Assembly (NCBI GenBank): GCA_034509425.1
Contig: JAVTVJ010000804.1
Span: 124,001-188,000, forward strand
Direction of reading: 5' to 3'
Length of the DNA: 64,000 nt
From: Eopsaltria australis
Taxonomy: Eukaryota; Chordata; Aves; Passeriformes; Petroicidae
In this document: positions 11,399 through 20,200 of the stretch, piece by piece
Numbering within the stretch: position 1 is the stretch's first letter
Layout: each line of letters begins with the position of its first letter
Translations under genes and position numbers: made by a program
Notes under the pieces: generated by a model
The model's database searches: none
What the model was told of the DNA's origin: nothing
Seen by the model: only the letters and a program-made list of their open reading frames with translations

Positions 11399-12172
11399 AA
11401 TGACACAAAATTAAAGGCCGACAACATCTCGCACGCTGAGGCCGCTCCGAAAAGACCAACCGCACCACCATCAGCGGGGGAGAAGCAACCAGCAGAGGCA
11501 GAGAACATTTGGACCAGGTTTCACGTTGTTAGTGCTTGCCCACAGCAGGTAACAAAAACTGACTTCTTTGTGTACACAGTGGTACTGTGTGGAGACATTT
11601 ATTCCAGGACTGACTTACTAATCGTTGGGGACTCGACCAGGAGTCCGCCTGGACTGTTTGTATTACTGCAAATCGTGGCTGCAGTCCCAGGCCAGACTTT
11701 CAAAATCACTGCGGCTAGCCACACCGCTCCATGGTTCATACCCAGGGGGCAGTGGCTAGCTCACGCAATTGTCCTGCCTCAAGAGTCATCCAGGACGCAG
11801 AGACTCCCTTCAGTCTTTTACTCTGAGCGAGTTGGCACTGATGAACCCATTTTATCGTGCAGACTCTTAAACAGGAAAGCGGCAGTCAGCATGCAGGGCA
11901 TGGTGGACATGGGCTCTGATGTAACTATCATCTCACAATCAGAGTGGCCGCGAGGATGGGGACTTAAACCTTCTGCGGACAATATCAGCGGGATCGGCGG
12001 GACAATCCTACCCCGGAGGTCAGCCAAGTCCATCCAGGTGGAGGGACCTGACGGCCACATCGGTACTGTGAGACCGTACGTAGTGGCGTCAGGCTTCACC
12101 CTGTGGGGGAGGGATTTATTGTCACAATGGGGGACCAGGCTAGAAATCCCCAATCCACCGGAGGGTTTCTAG
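11366..12172 (+). pseudogene. pro: pro: retroviral aspartic protease with altered active site
   Basis: This reading frame is -1 to gag and opens through the gag-pro overlap. It ends at TAG, 12,170-12,172. The C-terminal part, from about 11,850, is a betaretrovirus-like protease: the active-site loop reads VDMGSD at 11,903-11,920 and the C-terminal motif [11 protein letters not shown] lies near 12,104-12,136. The family normally has D-T/S-G; here the middle residue is Met (codon ATG, 11,909-11,911), which probably abolishes catalysis. The N-terminal part (about 11,500-11,790) matches the slot where betaretroviruses carry dUTPase, and its end IPRGQWLAHAIVLP is mildly reminiscent of a dUTPase C-terminal strand. 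I cannot find the other dUTPase motifs, so that is only a possibility. No G-patch follows the protease. The frame is open, but I class it as a pseudogene because of the active-site change. Confidence 0.82.
12163..12172 (+). promoter_or_regulatory. Putative pro-pol -1 frameshift site (GGGTTTC next to the pro stop)
   Basis: GGGTTTC at 12,163-12,169 is phased G-GGT-TTC in the pro frame and is immediately followed by the pro stop TAG. A -1 slip gives GGG-TTT-CTA-GCT and enters the long pol frame. A slippery heptamer that touches the stop codon is the expected arrangement. I did not identify a convincing downstream structure by eye; the following 40 nt are GC-rich. Confidence 0.78.
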
Positions 12173-14907
12173 CTGGGGCCACTGCGAGGCGCACCACCCG
12201 CACCTCCGTACCACCATTGTCCTGGAAGACGGACAAGCCGGTGTGGGTGGAACAGTGGCCCCTTGTGAAAGAAAAGCTGAGCGCCCTAAGGTCCCTCGTG
12301 AAGGAGCAACTTGCCAAGGGCAACATCGTCCCCTCGGACAGCCCTTGGAATTCCCCCGTCTTCGTTATTCGTAAGGCTAACGGAGGCGGGTGGAGGCTCC
12401 TGCACGACCTCAGAAAAATCAATGAGGCCATTGTGGACATGGGCCCCCTCCAACCAGGGCTCCCCTCCCCTGCCATGCTACCACGGACCTGGCCTCTGGC
12501 GGTCATAGATATAAAGGATTGCTTTTTCTCGATACCCCTGCATCCGCGCGACGCCCCGCGGTTCGCCTTCTCGGTACCCTCCACCAACCGAGAGGCCCCG
12601 CAAGAGCGCTACCACTGGCGGGTACTTCCCCAGGGAATGAAGAACTCCCCAGTGCTCTGCCAGTGGTACGTCGCCAAGATACTGTCACCCATCTGAAAGG
12701 CATTCCCGAAGTCCATTTTATATCATTATATGGACGATCTGCTTATCTGTGCCTGCTCAGAGGAACTACTTAACCGGACACTACAAGCCACAACGGATGT
12801 CATCCAGCGCGCCGGGATGGTAGTGCACCCTGACAAGATCCAGAGAGTCTGTCCGTGGAAGTACCTCGGCGTCCGGATTGGGGAAAGGACCGTCGCGCCC
12901 CAGCAACTTGACATCTGCGACGAACCCAAAACTCTGCGAGAATTGCACCAGCTCTGCGGGTCGGTGAACTGGGTTCGTCCGCTGCTGGGGCTGACGATGG
13001 CCGACCTCGCCCCCTTGTTCCAGCTACTGAAGGGCGGCGAGGGACTGGACACCCCGAAACAGCTCACTCCGGACACCAAGGCTTCCATAGGTAAGGTGCA
13101 GCGAGCCATCACCACCCGGCACGCACACCGTGTGGCACCTGACATCCCATTCCAGTTGACGATATTAGGTCAGACACCGACCTACCATGCACTTATTTTT
13201 CAGTGGGACGGGAGGTTGAAGGACCCCCTCTTAATCATAGAGTGGGTGTTCCTCCCTCATACACCGTCCAAAACCATCACAACGCCACAAGAATTGGTGG
13301 CCTCGCTCATCACCAAAGCGAGGATGAGACTCCGTACCCTTGCGGGGTGCGATTTCTCATGCATCAGGGTCCCGTGGAAAGACGAGGACCTTGACAAATT
13401 AGTCCAGAATAATGAGAGCCTCCAGTTCGCCCTGGACAGTTACCCAGGCAAAATTACGGGCAAAAAATTAAAACATAACTTATTCAACATGAATTTCAAT
13501 CTGGCTCCAAAATTCATGAAATCAAAACATCCTGTAAAAGACGCCCTGACCGTTTTCACTGACGGCTCAGGGTCCTCCCACAAGTCAGTAATGACTTGGA
13601 AGGACCCGCGGACCCAGCAGTGGGAGTCTGAGGTCCATGTGGTGGAGGGATCCCCACAGATTGCGGAACTGGCAGCCGTGGTCAGAGTGTTCGACAGGTT
13701 CCAGGAACCCCTCAATTTGGTGACAGATTCGGCATACGTTGCTGGTATAACTGCCCGGGCTGAGCACAGTTTGTTAAAGGAGGTGCAGAATGAAAAACTA
13801 TTTGGCCTGCTCTCGAGATTAGTTTATCTATTATCCCACCGAGAGCATCAATATCATGTGATGCATGTGCGGTCGCACCAAGGACTCCCCGGTTACATCA
13901 GTGAAGGGAACCGCAGGGCTGACGCTCTAGCTATGGCAGCGCAAGTGTGCTCCTCTAACATCCCGGACACCTTCGCGCAGGCCAAGCTAAGCCACCAATT
14001 TTATCATCAAAATGCCCCTGCCCTCCGGAGGATGTTCCACCTCCCTCTGGAGCAGGCCAGGGCCATTGTGGCGACATGTCCGAACTGCCAGAGCTTTCAA
14101 GTTCCACCACTGAATCCAGGAGTCAACCCTAGAGGTTTGGCTTCCTGTGAGCTCTGGCAGATGGACGTAACTCATGTCCCAGAATTCGGACGATTAAAAT
14201 ATGTGCATGTGTCCATAGACACATTCTCGCACGCCATGTATGCCTCAGCCCACACGGGTGAGAAGGCGTCAGACGTGCGAAAGCACCTGCTAATGGCATT
14301 CTCAATTTTGGGCACTCCAAAAAAAATTAAAACAGATAACGGCCCCGCGTATACCTCGTCTTATCTGCGGCAATTCTTTCAAGAGTGGGGGATTGAACAT
14401 ACCACCGGAATCCCTCACTCGCCCACGGGCCAGGCAATAGTGGAGAGAGCTCATAACACCTTAAAAAGAGTTCTCTACCAGCAGCAGGGAGGAGCAGAGC
14501 GAACGCCCGTTGAGCGGCTCTGTAAGGCTCTGTTTACGATCAACTTTTTAAACTGCTCTGCAGAAGAGCCACTCCCCCCTGTACACCGGCATTTCTCCAA
14601 TTCGGCAAATTCTAAGTTAAAAGAACACCCGCCGGTGCTGGTGAGGGACCCAGAGACTCATCGAGTCGAAGGGCCCCTCCCACTTATCGTCTGGGGACGA
14701 GGTTACGCCTGTGTTTCCACCGACCATGGGCCAAAATGGGTCCCCGCAAGATGGGTGAGACCCTACAAAACGTCTAACAGGAAATCCGAGAGCTCTGTTT
14801 CAGAATCACGAGACAGCCACAGTGGGCAGGGCCAACAAATCCAGGACAAAGAAGCCTGGAAAAGAAGACGAAAGAGGCCGCAGCTGAAGCTGCATGTGAA
14901 GCCCTGA
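12166..14907 (+). pseudogene. pol: pol: reverse transcriptase, RNase H and integrase with one internal TGA
   Basis: Pol copies the RNA genome and integrates the DNA. The frame runs from the pro-pol slip site to TGA at 14,905-14,907 and is broken by a single TGA at 12,694-12,696, 31 bp before the YMDD motif. RT motifs: [10 protein letters not shown] near 12,340; the motif A aspartate at 12,508; LPQGMKNSP at 12,625-12,651; YMDD at 12,727-12,738. RNase H has all four acidic residues: D at 13,561 (TDGSG), E at 13,666, D at 13,726 (TDSAYV) and D at 13,921. Integrase has the HHCC finger (H at 13,993 and 14,005; C at 14,077 and 14,086). Its D,D35E core has D at 14,164, D at 14,335 and E at 14,443, with exactly 35 residues between the last two. 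A C-terminal W-rich domain follows (KWVPARWVRPYK, near 14,730-14,770). Apart from the one stop, the coding frame is intact. The lysine/arginine-rich C-terminus, after about 14,770, is variable sequence. Confidence 0.93.
12694..12696 (+). other. Premature TGA inside the RT palm of pol
   Basis: The stop falls between LSPI and KAFP. The frame continues unchanged for 736 codons downstream, including the YMDD motif. A product ending here would lack the catalytic aspartates of motif C, RNase H and integrase. It is a point nonsense change, not a frameshift. Confidence 0.9.
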
Positions 14908-15260
14908 TATGCCCTGACGAGCCGAGCCTGGATGAAGTTCCAGAGGATGACACGCCAAGACAAGATTAGCCTTCCGGCAAAGAGAGGCCAGAATGACCTC
15001 TGAGATAAAACTCAGAGAAAGCCCGAGACATACCCCATTCCCGCCTCCCACAATCCCAACCCCCATCAACCCTCAACCCACTTACCCTTCACCTCACTTA
15101 CCTTGTGTACTTCCCTACCTTGTCAGTTGCCCTAGAAAGAAAAGGGGGAGAGACGGAGAGAGCTTTGTTTTGAGAAATTTTATCCTTACCTGTTTTGAGT
15201 CCTCATTTACCGATGTCTCTTTTCTTCGTTTCAAATCCGTAGTAACCCATCCCGAAGAGA
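14908..15260 (+). other. pol-env intergenic region with candidate env splice acceptor
   Basis: This stretch of about 350 bp holds no convincing gene. It is C/T-rich from 15,030 to 15,120. Two candidate splice acceptors are visible. One is the pyrimidine run ending in CAG at 15,124-15,126. The better one is the run TCTCTTTTCTTCGTTTC at 15,216-15,232 followed by TAG ending at 15,242, 18 nt before the env ATG. Retroviral env is normally translated from a spliced mRNA, so an acceptor here is expected. A 107-codon frame from 14,993 is compositionally odd (proline-rich, then basic) and I do not regard it as a protein. Confidence 0.5.
15216..15242 (+). promoter_or_regulatory. Candidate env splice acceptor
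   Basis: A 17-nt pyrimidine-rich run at 15,216-15,232 is followed within 10 nt by TAG, with the AG at 15,241-15,242. The env ATG lies 18 nt downstream. The position fits a retroviral env acceptor, but this is only a motif match. Confidence 0.4.
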
Positions 15261-16756
15261 ATGAGTCCGATGGCTTCCGTGATACAACTTCTCCTGTTCT
15301 TCTTAGCATCCTGTGAAGTCGAACCTTGGCTGGTGCAGCAACCACAAGAGAATGTGTGGGTCCACCTGGCAAAAACGATCGGCCAGGAGGACTTCTGCAT
15401 GCATTTCCCATCCGCTAAAACACCTTTATCCACCTGTCTAGTCGGTATCCCTGAAACATGGCCCGCCAACAACACCTTCCTTTCGCAGATTCACCCGAAC
15501 CGCGACTGGGAGCAGTGGTTGCCGACCCTTCCATCCCTGACAGCCGAACCCCAAGAATTGGACCTGTTGGGGTCGGCTCAACCGGCATTTTGCACCATTT
15601 TTATGGAACCTAGGTCTCCCAGGCGCCAGAGGCGAAGCTTAATTAGCCCTTCCTGGGATCCTAGAAAAAGTTGGCAAATTTACCGAGATTTACCCAGAAA
15701 AATTACAAGGAGACCAAGAGAGACCGTAGTGGTGCCAAGGGCAAGCCATAGAGCTAGCTCCCTGGCAGTGCCTACGGTGGTTCCCAGAGCCTTCTACGTG
15801 TCTCCCACCAATTCGACCCTTTATAACAAAATTCGTGGAGTCGCCATGCCGACGTTACATGGTCAGCACCCACCAAATCCCCGAGGAAGCTCCCTGACGG
15901 GCTCTTCCTCATCTGCGGCGATCGGGCGTGGGCCGGGATTCCGAGCAATCCCCGGGGAGGACCCTGCAGCATAGGTAAACTTTCCCTGCTGACACCGGGT
16001 ACCAGACAATTGGTTGCCTGGAAAGACCACCACAATTGGACAAGGCCAAAAAGATCCACCCTAGATTTGGATGAAAATTGTGACAGTGATGTGATTGCGT
16101 GGTCTTTCTCCAAGAGGGTCGCAGCCTCTGTTTTTCTGCCGTGGGTGGTGGCGGCCAAGGCCCGAGGTGAGCTTTCTCACCTGGAGTGTTGGCTAGGGAA
16201 ACAAGCCAACATAACATCACAAGCGCTAGCAGGTCTCCTCGCTGATGAGGAGACGACTAGACAGGCCACCTTACAAAATAGAGCTGCCATCGACTTTTTG
16301 CTCCTGATACATGGACATGGATGCGAAGAATTTGAAGGGATGTGCTGTTTTAACCTATCCTCCCATGCGCAAGACATCCGCAAGAACATCCTTGCCCTTC
16401 AAGAACAGGTCCATCAGCTTCGTCGCGAAGCCAGCGACTGGTTGGACAATCTGGTTGGACGTTTAGGACTCTCGGGATGGGTGACTCAAATCATTCGGCC
16501 AGTGCTAATGATTTTGTTAGTTATGGTGGTTGTGTTATGTTTTCTTTCATGTTTTAAGCGTTGCGTTGTTACTTCAGTTGTTAACCTACTTTCTTTAAAT
16601 AATAAGAGCGGAGGAGATGTGGCGGTTGTTCAACTAGGCCCCGAGGAATTTCCCATTGGCAGGCCTTGGGGGGAGGAGGGTGAACTCCCCCAAGTCCCAG
16701 CAATAGAATGGTTCGACACATCAGAGGATGGGCTGGAAGAAGTTGACACCCTCTGA
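15261..16756 (+). pseudogene. env: env: surface and transmembrane subunits, frameshifted
   Basis: Env mediates receptor binding and fusion. The surface subunit starts at ATG 15,261 (or 15,270), with a hydrophobic signal peptide IQLLLFFLASC. NVWVHLAKTIGQ and TCLVGIP motifs follow. This frame ends at TAG 15,972-15,974. From about 15,827 the sequence becomes env-like in a different frame, for example GLFLICGDRAWAGIP at 15,899-15,943, and continues to TGA 16,754-16,756. At least one indel therefore separates the two halves, probably between 15,600 and 15,840, where the first frame turns arginine-rich. A furin-type RPKR site is at 16,043-16,054. Cysteines at 16,079 and 16,187 bracket a hydrophobic segment, like an internal fusion loop. 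LQNRAAIDFLLL begins at 16,271 and a CX6CC motif spans 16,322-16,348. One membrane span lies at about 16,480-16,560, followed by a tail of about 60 residues. The TM layout is alpharetrovirus-like. Confidence 0.87.
16668..16680 (+). other. Putative polypurine tract (plus-strand primer site)
   Basis: The 13-nt all-purine run GGGGGGAGGAGGG is directly followed by TG, the canonical first dinucleotide of an LTR. In retroviruses this tract primes plus-strand DNA synthesis and abuts the 3' LTR. It lies inside the env frame, so the last 25 or so env codons would overlap the LTR. An alternative LTR start further right, for example after the env stop, cannot be excluded. Confidence 0.6.
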
Positions 16757-17249
16757 GGGTGATTGGTCGGGCCTGCTTGTCTGTCTTTTAGCTGCCACTC
16801 CCCCGCCCTAGAAAGTTCTGTCTACCCTGCAAGTTGATTGTATCCTTGCCCTGTCCGTTATGCTCTCTCCTCCCCGTCTCCTCCCCTGCTCTCTCCCAGT
16901 TGGTTCCCTCTCCTCAACTCCTCCTACAACCCTCCCATAGAGCCCCTTGTGATTGGTTGTCTAGTTACAATAAAACCACATGTCACGAGGAGCTCGGGGT
17001 CTTCGAATCCTGGCTCTCTTGGATGCAACACCTCTGTGTAAGGGTCATCATTGCCTGGGTCCGAGGAACCTCCTTCATAGCCTTGGGTGCGCCTTCTAGT
17101 TTGCCTCCCTCCGCGCCTCTCCACCGCGCAGGGAACCTAGCTAGCCAAGCAACAGGGACGACAGTCGGCCGGTGTCTACCCGCGCATCTGTCGCACACGC
17201 CTTTGGGCAGAGGCCACACAACACCAGCAGAAAGGCGAACGACGACAGC
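16681..17249 (+). repeat. 3' LTR of the endogenous retrovirus
   Basis: The segment begins TGAACTCC directly after the polypurine tract. It ends around GACGACA at 17,241-17,247, or at GCGCA at 17,252 if the last bases are shared with the satellite. Its length of about 570 bp is normal. Inverted CCAAT motifs (ATTGG) are at 16,762-16,766 and 16,952-16,956. AATAAA at 16,969-16,974 is a plausible polyadenylation signal, followed by a GT-rich stretch. Two non-coding runs are C/T-rich (16,855-16,945 and 17,095-17,130). I find no matching 5' copy, so the exact ends cannot be confirmed within the window. Confidence 0.68.
16969..16974 (+). terminator. Polyadenylation signal AATAAA in the ERV LTR
   Basis: AATAAA lies 13 bp downstream of an inverted CCAAT box, and TCTGTGTAAG follows about 60 bp later. 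The location about 290 bp into the LTR fits the U3/R region of a retroviral LTR. Confidence 0.55.
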
Positions 17250-20200
17250 GCACTAGAATTGTTTCATTGTGACCCAAGAACGGCTTTCTTGAGACACTAG
17301 AGTGGATGTACTGTGACACTACAGTGGCAGTATTGTGACACTCTAGTGGTGCTATGGAGACAGTATAGTGGCTCTATTGTGAGCCTAGAGCAGCCCTATT
17401 GTGACACAATAATGGCTCTGCAGGGACACTCCAGTGGAACTGTTATGACACTAGGGACTCTATTGCGATACTCTAGTGTTCTAGAGTGATATTAGAGTGG
17501 CTCTACTGCGACACTCTCTGGGCTCCATTGTGCCACCCTCTGGGCTCCATTGTGACACTCTCTGGGCTCTCTTGTGACAGTAGCGGCTCACTTGGGACAC
17601 AATGGTGTTTCTATGATGACAGTAGAGTGGCTCTATTGAGACACAAGTCGCTCTACAGTGACACTAACGTGGTTCTATGGTGACACCATGGTGGCTCTAT
17701 TGTGACATAAAGGAGCGGTATTGTGACACCGCATGGGCCCTATTATAAGCCTAGCGGCTCTGTTTTGACACAACAGTGTTTCTCTTTTGACAGTCTAGTG
17801 GCTCTATTGTTTCAGTGGCTGCACTATTGTGACAGATTGGTGGCGGTATTGTGGCAGTATAACAGCAGCCTAATTGTTACACTAATGGCTCTATTGTGAC
17901 ACTGGAGTTGCTTGATTGTGACACAATAGTGGCTGTATTGTGTCACAATAGTGGATGTACTGTGACCCTAGAGTGGCTCTATGATGACATGATAGTGGCT
18001 CTATATGGACATGATTTTGCCTGTATGTGACACCATTGTAGCTGTATTGTGACATTAGAGTGGCTCTATAGTGACAGTAGCGGCACGATTGTGGCACAAT
18101 GGTGGCTACATTGTAAAGCTAGAGTAGCTCTATTGTGACACTAGTGGCTCTCTTGTGACATTAGAGTGGCTCTCTTGCGAGATTACAGTGGCTCACTTGT
18201 GACACTACAGCATCTCGATTGTGACACTATAGCTGCTGTATTGTGACACTCTAGTTGCTCTCTTGTGACAATTGAGTGACTCCATTGTGACCCTCTAGTG
18301 GCTCTATTGTGACACAATAGTGGATCTATTAGGACACAATAGTGGCTCTACTGGGGCACTAGAATTGTTTCATGGTGACACACGAATGGCTTTCTTGTGA
18401 CACTAGAGTAAATGTAGTGTGACACTACAGTGGCAGTATTGTGACACACTAGTGATGCTATGGGGACAGTATAGTGGCTCTATTGTGAGCCTAGAGTGGC
18501 CCTATTGTGACACAATAATGGCTCTGCTGGGACACTCGGGTGGAAGTGTTGTGACACTAGTGATTCCATTATGGTACTCTAGTAGTTCGACAGTGATATT
18601 AAAGTGGCTCTATTGGGACACTCTCTGGGCTCCATTGTGACACTCTCTGGGCTCTCTATTGACACTAGCGGCTCAATTGGGACACAACGGTGTTTCTATG
18701 ATGAGAGTAGAGTGGCTCTATTGTGACACCATGGTGGCTCTATTGTGACATAAAGGAGCTGTATTGTGACACCGCATGGGCCCTATTATGACCCTAGCGG
18801 CTCTGTTGTGACACAACATTGTTTCTCTTTTGACAGTCCAGTGGCTCTATTGTTTCAGTGGCGGCACTATTGTGACACATTGGTGGCTGTATTGTGGCAG
18901 TATAACAGCAGTCTAATTTTTGTACCAGTGACTCTACTGTGACACAATAGTGCCTCTCATGTGACACCATGCTGGCTGTATTGTGACATAATACTGGTTC
19001 ATTTGTGATACTAGCTGCTCTATTGTAAAATTACCGTGGCTCACTTGTGATATTACAGTGTCTATTGTGACCCTATAGCTGCTGTATTGTGACACAATAG
19101 TTTCTCTATTGTTACACTATAGTTGCTCTCTTGTGACACTAGAATCACTCTATTGTGACCCCATAGTGGCTCTATTGTGAGCCTAGAGTGGCTCTATTGT
19201 GACAAAATAATGGTTCTGCTGGGACACTCTAATGGAACTGTTGCAACACGAGTGACTCTATTGTGATGCTCTAGTGGTTTGACAGTGATATTAAAGTGAC
19301 TCTATTACGTCACTCTTGGGGCGCCATTGTGACACTCTCTGGGCTCTCTTGTGACACTAGTGGCTCAATTGTTACACAACGGTGTTTCTATGATGACAGT
19401 AGAGTGGCTCTATTGTGACACTAGTCGCTCTATTGTGACACTAATGTGGCTCTATGGTGACACCATGGTGGCTCTATTGTGACATAAAGGAGCTGTATTG
19501 TGACAGCGCATGGGCCCTATTATGACCCTGGCGGCTCTGTTGTGACACAACAGTGTTTGTCTTTTGACAGTCTAGTGGCTCTATTGTTTCAGTGGCAGCA
19601 ATGTAGTGATACGATAGAGGCTGTATTGTGGCAGTATAATGGCTGTCTAATTCTTACACTAATGGCTCTATTGTGACACTTGAGTTGCTTGATTGTGACA
19701 CAATAGTGGCTGTATTGTGACACAATAGTGGATGTACTGTGACACTAGAGTGGCTCTATGATGACATGATAGTGGCTTTATGTGGACATGATTTTGCCTG
19801 TATTGTGACACCATAGTGGCTGTATTGTGACACCATTGTAGCTGTATTGTGACATTAGAGTGGTTCTATAGTGACAGTAGTGGCACGATTGTGGCACAAT
19901 GTTGGCTACATTGTAAAGCTAGAGTAGCTCTATTGTGACACTAGTGGCTCTCTTGTGACATTAGAGTGGCTCTCTTGCGAGATTACAGTGGCTCACTTGT
20001 GACATTACAGCATCTCGATTGTGACACTATAGCTGCTGTATTGTGACACTCTAGTTGCTCTCTTGTGACAATAGAGTGACTCCATTGTGACCCTCTAATG
20101 GCTCTCTTGTGACACAATAGTGGATCTATTAGGACATAATAGTGGCTCTACTGGGGCACTAGAATTGTTTCATTGTGAGACAAGCATGGCTTTCTTGTGA

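Larger units (their letters stand above)
10329..11414 (+). pseudogene. gag: gag remnant (capsid and nucleocapsid), 5'-truncated with two stops
   Basis: Gag is the structural polyprotein of the virion core. The gag frame can be followed from about 10,329 to the TAA at 11,412. It is broken by TAG at 10,386 and TGA at 10,488 and has no upstream ATG. The capsid N-terminus starts just after the second stop, near 10,498, with a W-x-P motif followed by LRDIVKIG. The major homology region is at about 10,923-10,970, with QG, E, F and R in the expected order. A single CX2CX4HX4C zinc knuckle lies at 11,232-11,273. A second knuckle is absent or degenerate; only a CPC remains near 11,335. Capsid spacing is most like class II (beta/alpha) retroviruses. 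Matrix is missing, so this is not a complete gene. The longest uninterrupted stretch is 10,491-11,414. The 3' end overlaps pro and carries a frameshift signal. Confidence 0.88.
10303..17249 (+). mobile_element. 5'-truncated endogenous retrovirus, betaretrovirus-like with alpharetrovirus-like Env TM
   Basis: This is single-copy sequence inside an alpha satellite unit. The order is gag remnant, pro, pol, env and a 3' LTR. Gag, pro and pol occupy frames related by successive -1 steps, as in betaretroviruses. No 5' LTR, primer binding site or matrix region is present. The left edge is uncertain by about 25 bp, because 10,303-10,329 could be diverged satellite or the first retroviral codons. The right edge is placed where the satellite motif GCACTAGAATTG resumes. 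Removing the insert leaves a contiguous alpha unit with about 1 bp lost, and no target-site duplication is visible. Stops, a frameshift and an altered protease active site make it defective. The class II (ERV-K-like) assignment rests on the protease, RT and capsid motifs. Confidence 0.93.

Noticed and set aside
14993..15316. Accessory protein between pol and env (107 codons)
   Set aside because: It is proline-rich and then basic, with no recognisable motif, and overlaps the pyrimidine-rich leader and the env start. It is most likely non-coding.
16834..17256. 140-codon frame within the 3' LTR region
   Set aside because: It spans the poly(A) signal and LTR end and runs to the satellite junction. 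It is a chance frame in C/T-rich sequence.
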